Assembly: GCF_041260665.1 (NCBI RefSeq)
Contig: NZ_JBGCCT010000027.1
Span: 1-64,000 of the forward strand
Length of the DNA: 64,000 nucleotides
Direction: 5' to 3'
Source of the DNA: Catenulispora sp. GP43
GTDB lineage: Bacteria; Actinomycetota; Actinomycetes; Streptomycetales; Catenulisporaceae
Of the stretch, positions 58,989-64,000 are shown piece after piece. The position numbers and the translations under genes were made by a program. The notes beneath the pieces were generated by a model. It ran no database searches, was not told where the DNA came from, and saw nothing but the letters and a program-made list of their open reading frames with translations. Position 1 is the first letter of the stretch, and the number at the start of each line of letters is the position of its first letter.

Positions 58989-60844
58989 AGGTCCTCCACA
59001 CCGTTCCCTTCCAGCTCCACGTACATCTCGGCGATGACGTCGGCGTAGCGCTCGGCGATCACGCGGCGGCGCAGGCTCAGCTTCGGCGTGACCTCGCCGG
59101 TGTCCGGGGTCCAGGGACCGGGGATGATCGTGTACTTCTTCACCTGCTCGACCCGGGACAGCTTGGCGTTGGCCGTCTCCACCGCCTGGTCCACCGCGGC
59201 GCGCGCCTCGGGGGAGTTCGCGGCGTCGCCGGAGTACACGTCCGGGTCCAGGACGATGAGCGCCGTGACGTAGGGCCGGCGGTCGCCGATCGCGACCGCG
59301 AAGCCGACCGCCGGGTGCGCGGTCAGGTGGCTCTCGATCAGCGTCGGCGCGATGTTCTTGCCGCCCGAGGTGATGATGAGTTCCTTCTTGCGGTCGGTGA
59401 TGGTCAGGAAGCCGTCGGCGTCCAGGGTGCCGACGTCGCCGGTGGCCAGCCAGCCGTCGGCGTCCAGCGGGGACAGCACGCTGCCGTCCGGCTGGAGGTA
59501 GCCGGCCAGCATGATCGGGCCGCGGACGAACACCTCGCCGTCCTCGCCGATCTTCAGCTCCACGCCCGGCACCGCCTTGCCGACGGTGCCCACGCGGTTC
59601 GCCTCCGGGGTGCACACAGTCGCCGCGCCGCTGGTCTCGGACATGCCCCAGACCTCCATCAGCGGGACGCCGAGGCCGTGCAGGAAACGCAGGGTCTCCA
59701 CCGAGATCGGGGCCGCGCCGCTGGTCGCGCGGGTGACCCGGTCCAGCCCGAGCAGCGAGCGGGCCGGGGCCAGCACGGTGCGGTCCGCCTCCTCGACGGC
59801 CCGCGCCAACTCCTCGGGCACCTGCTTGCCGGCCGTCAGCAGCTCGGAGGCCTCCAGGGTGACCGCGTGCGCCTGCTCGAACGCCTCACGCTGCGCCGGA
59901 TCGGCCGCCCTGACCAGGCCCTGGACCCCCGCGGCGAGCTTCTCCCAGATGCGCGGCACGCCGAACAGCCCGCCGGGGTGGACCCGGCCGAGCGCGCCGA
60001 CGACCTGGCGCGGATCGGGGCACAGGTGGACGTGCGCGACCTTCATGACGGAGCCGTACAGGCTCAGCTCGCGCTCGGCGATGTGCGCCAGCGGCAAGTA
60101 GGCGATGGTGTCCGGGAAGTCCTCGATCGAGGTGATGGCGTCCACGACCGCCGCCTCGTACAGCACGTTGAGATGCGTCAGCACGACGCCCTTGGGATCC
60201 CCGGTGGTCCCGGAGGTGTACATCATCCCGACCGGGTCCTCCGGCCGGATCTGCTTCCACCGCTGTTCGAACAGGCTCGGATTGCCCGCCAGCCGCTCCC
60301 GGCCGATGGCCATCACCGCGCTGTAGGGCAGGAACTGCTTGCCGTGCGCGTCCTCGCCGGTGACGACGCAGTCCGCCTCCTCGACCACGATGACGTGCCG
60401 CAACGCCGGCAGGCTCGCCAACACCGGCTGCCAGCGCTCGATCTCGTGCCGGCCCTCCAGCACGACGATCGGCGCGGCACTGTGCGCGGCGACGAAGCCG
60501 ATCTGGTCGGTGGACAAGGTGGCGTAGGCGGTGCAGGGGATGGCGCGGGCGTGCTGCGCGCCGTGGTCGGTGATCCAGTGCTCGGGCCGACTGGACATCA
60601 TGGTGAGCAGCCGGTCCCCGGGCTCCAGGCCCAGCGCCACCAAGCCCTCGGAGAACTCCGCGGCGCGCTCCCGCAACTCGGCCCACGTCAGGGTGCTGGT
60701 CTGCCCGTCGGCGTCCGGGGCACTCGTGATCGCCGCCCGCTCCCCGAACTCGACCGCATTGCGCGCCAGCAGCGAGGGCACAGTCTGCCCCGCGATCACG
60801 GCGTAGAAGTCCTCGGCGGCGGCGTTGTCCACGGTTCCGGTCAC
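58979..60844 (-). CDS. Long-chain fatty acid-CoA ligase
   Basis: 621 residues from a GTG with AGGAGG 7 nt upstream; the ATG further upstream is less likely. ANL superfamily: P-loop MMYTSGTTGDPKGVVLTHLN, VWGMSETSGAATVC, GWLATGDVGTLDADGFLTITDRKKELIITSGGK. Adenylates long-chain fatty acids and transfers them to CoA. Confidence 0.93.
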   Translation of the reverse strand: MTGTVDNAAAEDFYAVIAGQTVPSLLARNAVEFGERAAITSAPDADGQTSTLTWAELRERAAEFSEGLVALGLEPGDRLLTMMSSRPEHWITDHGAQHARAIPCTAYATLSTDQIGFVAAHSAAPIVVLEGRHEIERWQPVLASLPALRHVIVVEEADCVVTGEDAHGKQFLPYSAVMAIGRERLAGNPSLFEQRWKQIRPEDPVGMMYTSGTTGDPKGVVLTHLNVLYEAAVVDAITSIEDFPDTIAYLPLAHIAERELSLYGSVMKVAHVHLCPDPRQVVGALGRVHPGGLFGVPRIWEKLAAGVQGLVRAADPAQREAFEQAHAVTLEASELLTAGKQVPEELARAVEEADRTVLAPARSLLGLDRVTRATSGAAPISVETLRFLHGLGVPLMEVWGMSETSGAATVCTPEANRVGTVGKAVPGVELKIGEDGEVFVRGPIMLAGYLQPDGSVLSPLDADGWLATGDVGTLDADGFLTITDRKKELIITSGGKNIAPTLIESHLTAHPAVGFAVAIGDRRPYVTALIVLDPDVYSGDAANSPEARAAVDQAVETANAKLSRVEQVKKYTIIPGPWTPDTGEVTPKLSLRRRVIAERYADVIAEMYVELEGNGVEDLHA

Positions 60845-61063
60845 GACGAACCTCCTGCGTCGGCAGCGTTTCGGCAAACACTAAAACCGCCCACCGCCCC
60901 ACGGAAGAGCCCTGACTAGGCCAAAAGAGTGCACCCCTCTTCGAACCCTTGTGCCCGATTAGCGAAGAATGCGAGCATAGTCCCACAGCAACCCGGGGCC
61001 CGGCGATCACCCCGCGAACAACCCAGAAACCCAGCACATCAGCACATCCAGGGGGATGCACCG

Positions 61064-61600
61064 ATGAACGAAACCACCGTCACCGTGGTCGGCACCGTCT
61101 GCAGCGACATCCGCTACGGCCAGGGCACCGACAACAACCCGATCGCCCGCTTCCAAATCCGCAACACCCCCCGCCGCTACGACAAACGCACCGGCACCTG
61201 GACCGACGGCGACCCCAACTACTTCAGCGCGGTCTGCTGGCGCTCCCTGGCCGACCACGTGGCAAGCAGCATGGGCGTCGGCGACCCGGTGGTGGCCACC
61301 GGCCGCCTCCGCATCAGCCGCTGGCGCCGCGGCGAGGAGAACATGACCACCGCCGAACTCGACATCCAAGCCATCGGCCACGACCTCCGCTGGGGCACCA
61401 CCGTCTACCGCCACTCCACCCCGCCCGGCGGCACCCGCATCCCAGGCCCCGGCCGCCGCCGCGAGGAGGCAGCGGCAGCGCAGGCGGCAGTGGCAGCAGC
61501 GGCGAGCACAGCAGCCCTGCCGACCACCGGCCCGGAACCCGCGAACACTGCGACAGCGCCCGCCCCCGCAGAGGTGGTGAGCCTTCCGGCGGCGGCATGA
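61064..61600 (+). CDS. Single-stranded DNA-binding protein family
   Basis: 178 residues from the ATG at 61064. OB-fold with NETTVTVVGTVCSDIRYGQG, ARFQIRNTPRRYDKRTGTWTDG, YFSAVCWRSLADHVASSMGVGDPVVATGRLRI. The C-terminus is Ala/Arg-rich and lacks the acidic DDIPF tip of canonical SSB, so it is the second, specialised SSB type found in actinomycetes. Confidence 0.88.
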   Translation: MNETTVTVVGTVCSDIRYGQGTDNNPIARFQIRNTPRRYDKRTGTWTDGDPNYFSAVCWRSLADHVASSMGVGDPVVATGRLRISRWRRGEENMTTAELDIQAIGHDLRWGTTVYRHSTPPGGTRIPGPGRRREEAAAAQAAVAAAASTAALPTTGPEPANTATAPAPAEVVSLPAAA

Positions 61601-61676
61601 CACGACTCCGACACCACGCGGCTCGAGTGCTGAGGTCATGACGCCGCTATCTCAAGCGCCTGCGCCCTGAGGTAAA

Positions 61677-61699
61677 CGACCGGTTGCGGGGACCGGTCG
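61677..61699. terminator. Hairpin after the SSB gene
   Basis: 8-bp stem CGACCGGT/ACCGGTCG with 7-nt loop, extended by GAGG/CCTC outside. No U-tract on the plus strand. Confidence 0.4.
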
Positions 61700-61732
61700 C
61701 CTCAGCGGATTAGGCCATGCCCAAGCCGCACT

Positions 61733-62097
61733 GGCAAGGCCGCTGTGTTGGCTGCCGGCGACGGCAGCCGGCTGCCACGCGTGGCGTGCTCGCACGCCTT
61801 GCGAGAGACCACAGCTGCAACCGGCAAGGCCGCTGTGTTGGCAGCCAGCTGCCATGCGAGGCGCATCGCTGCGCGACAGGTCTGCCTTGCTGCCGAACGA
61901 CTGCCACATCCGGTGCCGATTTGCCGCCGCACCAAGCTCGGTGTCCCGCCGAGCCGATGGTGGCCATGCTGCCGCCGAGCCGCCGAGCCGCCGAGCCGCC
62001 GTTCTGCCGCGCTGCCGAACGACTGCCACATCCGGTGCCGATTTGCCGCCGCACCAAGCTCGGTGTCCCGCCGAGCCGATGGTGGCCATGCTGCCGC
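61733..62097 (+). repeat. Noncoding tract with direct repeats
   Basis: Two 87-bp identical copies (61889-61975 and 62011-62097, period 122 bp), separated by GAGCCGCC triplet-type repeats, plus a 20-bp direct repeat GGCAAGGCCGCTGTGTTGGC at 61733-61752 and 61823-61842. The whole gene-free stretch is 61601-62369. The open frames here are shadows without family likeness. Function unknown. Confidence 0.75.
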
Positions 62098-62369
62098 GCC
62101 GAGCCGCCGTATCCCTGCCGATACCAAGCCAGCCGGCCGAGGAGCCAGCGGCGCCCACCTGCCGAGCCGGTTGAGCTGAGCTGAATCGCCCACGCTGCCG
62201 CGCCCATTGCCTCGCTGCGCAGCGCTGCTGAGCCCACCTTGCCGGCGCGCATTGCACCCCGCCGTGCTGGGCCAGCGACTCTGCGGCGCCTGCCGCGCCG
62301 TCGCGCCCAGCCCCTACATCAGCCATTCGGCGTCGTCTGCCCGCCACCCACCCCGGGCAGATAATCGCA

Positions 62370-63461
62370 GTGGGTGACATGAAGCGCGGTCGCGCGCGAT
62401 GGATTCCAGCACTGACCGTCAGCACCGCCGTGGCCGCGGCGGTCACCGGTGCGATATGCGCGGGTACCGCGTCCGCGCCCTCGCAGGCGCTCGCCGTCGG
62501 CACCGCGCTGCCCGCGGCGAAGCCTGCCCCCGTGCGCGCGAGCCAGCCGCCGGCCGACCCGCTGCAAGCCCCGCTTGTCGCGGCTGCGGCTCGGGCGTTT
62601 CCCGGGGAGGGGGAGTGGCGTGTGCTCGCCGCTGATTCGCATGGGGAGCCCGTTGTGCAGGGGACCATGCTGCGGGCTGCCGGGACCTCCTCGCCGGTGG
62701 CGATTGCGTGGATCAAGGAGTCCGCTGCGCGGTTCGAGCTCCATCCCGGCTATGCGCAGCCCGGTGGGAGTTGGTCGCAGCCCGACATGCTGCCGCGGGA
62801 TCGGCGGGATGGGCTTGTCGCCACGTGGAATGGCGGCTTTCTCATGGGTGACTCCGGTGGTGGCTTCTATCTCGGCGGGAAGCAGCATGGGCCGCTCGTG
62901 CCCGGGGTCGCCGCCGAGGTTTTTCGGCGGGATGGCTCCTTCACTGTGGGGGTGTGGGGGCGTGATGCGCAGTTGGGGCCCGACATCGTCGGGGTGCGGC
63001 AGCAGCGGCAGTTGATGATCGACGGTGGGCGGATCGCCGGGGACATCGACTCGCTCTTCACCTGGGGTGTCACCGACGGTGGCGCCACCTATGTGCGTCG
63101 GTCCGGGGTCGGTGTCACCGCGGCCGGGGATGTCGTCTTCGCGCTCGGTCCGACGATGTCGCCGCGTTCGCTGGCGACCGCGTTGCAGCAGGCCGGTGCG
63201 GTGCGGGCCATGGAGCTTGACATCAACATCAGCTGGCCGTCGTTCATGGCCTACGACTCGTCTGCGAACCCCGGTGACCCGCGTCCCTTCAAGTGGGGTG
63301 ACTACCCGCGGTCCGCCGAGCGCTACTTCAGCCACTCCGCTCGTGACTTCGTCGCCGTGTACGCGCGTGCCACCGGGTCGCAAGGGGCGTGTGTCGACGG
63401 CAGTGGTGTGGCGCGGTCGCGTCCCGGTGGGGATGCTCCCGGTCTGCTGGTGGCCTGCTGA
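62370..63461 (+). CDS. Secreted phosphodiester glycosidase family protein (NAGPA-like)
   Basis: 363 residues, GTG at 62370 or ATG at 62379 (GATAAT at 62360-62365 immediately before). A signal peptide (~1-35) precedes the NAGPA domain, with LVATWNGGFLMGDSGGGFYLGG, the motif QLMIDGGRIAGDI and AMELDINISWPSFMAYDS. The enzyme probably removes N-acetylglucosamine or similar sugar phosphodiesters from cell-wall glycopolymers. Confidence 0.87.
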   Translation: MGDMKRGRARWIPALTVSTAVAAAVTGAICAGTASAPSQALAVGTALPAAKPAPVRASQPPADPLQAPLVAAAARAFPGEGEWRVLAADSHGEPVVQGTMLRAAGTSSPVAIAWIKESAARFELHPGYAQPGGSWSQPDMLPRDRRDGLVATWNGGFLMGDSGGGFYLGGKQHGPLVPGVAAEVFRRDGSFTVGVWGRDAQLGPDIVGVRQQRQLMIDGGRIAGDIDSLFTWGVTDGGATYVRRSGVGVTAAGDVVFALGPTMSPRSLATALQQAGAVRAMELDINISWPSFMAYDSSANPGDPRPFKWGDYPRSAERYFSHSARDFVAVYARATGSQGACVDGSGVARSRPGGDAPGLLVAC

Positions 63462-63539
63462 AGTGGCGGTATGCGGGGTGTGACCGGGAACAATGCGGCA
63501 AGGTCGAGCGAATCAGAGTCCTGAAACGGGGTCTGAGGA

Positions 63540-63563
63540 GGGGGTCCCGGGCTGGTGACCCCC
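63540..63563. terminator. Putative hairpin terminator
   Basis: GGGGGTC/GACCCCC, 7-bp stem with 10-nt loop, between the glycosidase gene and ettA. No U-tract, so weak. Confidence 0.35.
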
Positions 63564-63629
63564 GTCACATCCCCGCCTTCCGAGTGACGGCGTCATAACC
63601 ATTAACCCGCGGCAACTAAGCTCTAGGTT

Positions 63630-64000
63630 ATGGCGGAGTACATTTACACCCTGCGCAAGGCGCGTAAGGCCCACGGCGACAAGGTCATCCTCGACGACGT
63701 GACCCTGTCGTTCCTGCCGGGGGCGAAGATCGGCGTCGTCGGCCCGAACGGTGCGGGCAAGTCCACCGTGCTGAAGATCATGGCCGGGCTGGAGACGGCG
63801 TCGAACGGCGACGCCAACCTCGCGCCCGGCGCCTCCGTCGGCATCCTGCTGCAGGAGCCTCCGCTGGACGAGACCAAGAACGTCCTGGAGAACGTCCAGG
63901 AGGCCGTCAAGGAGACCCTGGACCTGCTCAAGCGGTTCAACGAGATCGCCGAGCAGATGGCCACCGACTACTCCGACGAGCTGCTCGCCGAGATGGGCAA
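63630..64000 (+). CDS. ettA: Energy-dependent translational throttle protein EttA, 5' part
   Basis: The first 123 codons lie in the window. The N-terminus MAEYIYTLRKARKAHGDKVI and Walker A VGPNGAGKST with LAPGASVGILLQEPPLD match EttA, an ABC-F ATPase that gates the first steps of translation according to ATP/ADP. No Shine-Dalgarno is present; TAGGTT just before the ATG suggests a leaderless or very short leader mRNA. Confidence 0.9.
   Translation, partial: MAEYIYTLRKARKAHGDKVILDDVTLSFLPGAKIGVVGPNGAGKSTVLKIMAGLETASNGDANLAPGASVGILLQEPPLDETKNVLENVQEAVKETLDLLKRFNEIAEQMATDYSDELLAEMG

Noticed and set aside
61652-62716. A 354-codon minus-strand frame over the repeat tract and glycosidase start
   Set aside because: Repetitive low-complexity translation and overlap with a real secreted-protein gene.
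1-64000. CRISPR arrays, tRNA, rRNA genes, phage structural genes
   Set aside because: None seen; the repeats present are short or tandem and do not have spacer architecture.

Overview
The window is high-GC DNA from a filamentous-type actinomycete. Gene content and order (glnA-RDD-DUF4191-lipA-lipB; cysH-cysD-cysN-ssu-cbiX and sir plus a small zinc-ribbon gene) resemble Streptomyces and its relatives, but the cysteine cluster is split and lacks cysC. I suspect a Catenulispora/Actinospica-like or other non-Streptomyces lineage, at low confidence. There are no rRNA, tRNA or CRISPR features that I can see.

Layout. 1-4.9 kb is a stress block: the 3' end of a SigB/SigF-type sigma factor, a KimA-like permease, a DUF1003 protein, two GAF-ANTAR proteins and a GlsB-type membrane protein, with sigma-B-like promoters before DUF1003 and glsB. 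5.1-9.0 kb looks like a small integrated element: a second copy of the glnA 3' end sits at its far side, inverted and direct repeats lie just inside both ends, and it carries a SUKH (SMI1/KNR4) protein, two unknowns and a VapBC-type toxin-antitoxin pair, but no integrase. 9.0-14.4 kb is the glutamine synthetase (with a complete GlnR box) and lipoate block. 14.4-18.7 kb is pepD-mprB-mprA, an envelope-stress two-component system next to its HtrA-type protease, with a candidate MprA box.

18.8-34.8 kb holds mostly housekeeping and orphan genes: DUF4192, a molybdopterin/heme-b pair, a NUDIX-wHTH regulator, an ABC ATPase with a long repetitive tail and its permease, msrB and a RibD-like reductase, zapE (preceded by a perfect CRP-type palindrome), ppk2, a GNAT enzyme and a quinone oxidoreductase. 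One small gene (24.5-24.8 kb) is interrupted by an in-frame stop.

34.9-50.1 kb is sulfur assimilation in two units: cysH-cysD-cysN-ssuA-ssuB-ssuC-cbiX and sir-zinc-ribbon, separated by about 6 kb of unrelated genes. Each unit is preceded by a short open reading frame encoding nearly the same 28-30 residue peptide with one cysteine at position 24, and by a shared 33-bp upstream element. This points to a paired regulation by promoter and cysteine-responsive leader peptide. 50.1-50.8 kb is a scar with the 3' ends of two decayed genes (an LAATG sortase substrate and a dicarboxylate symporter). 50.8-64 kb carries a sugar-lactone oxidase, an MFS transporter, a secreted phospholipase C-like enzyme with a discoidin domain, two fluoride channel subunits, a DUF2236 protein, an acyl-CoA synthetase, an SSB-like protein, a 0.77-kb noncoding repeat tract, a secreted phosphodiester glycosidase and the start of ettA.
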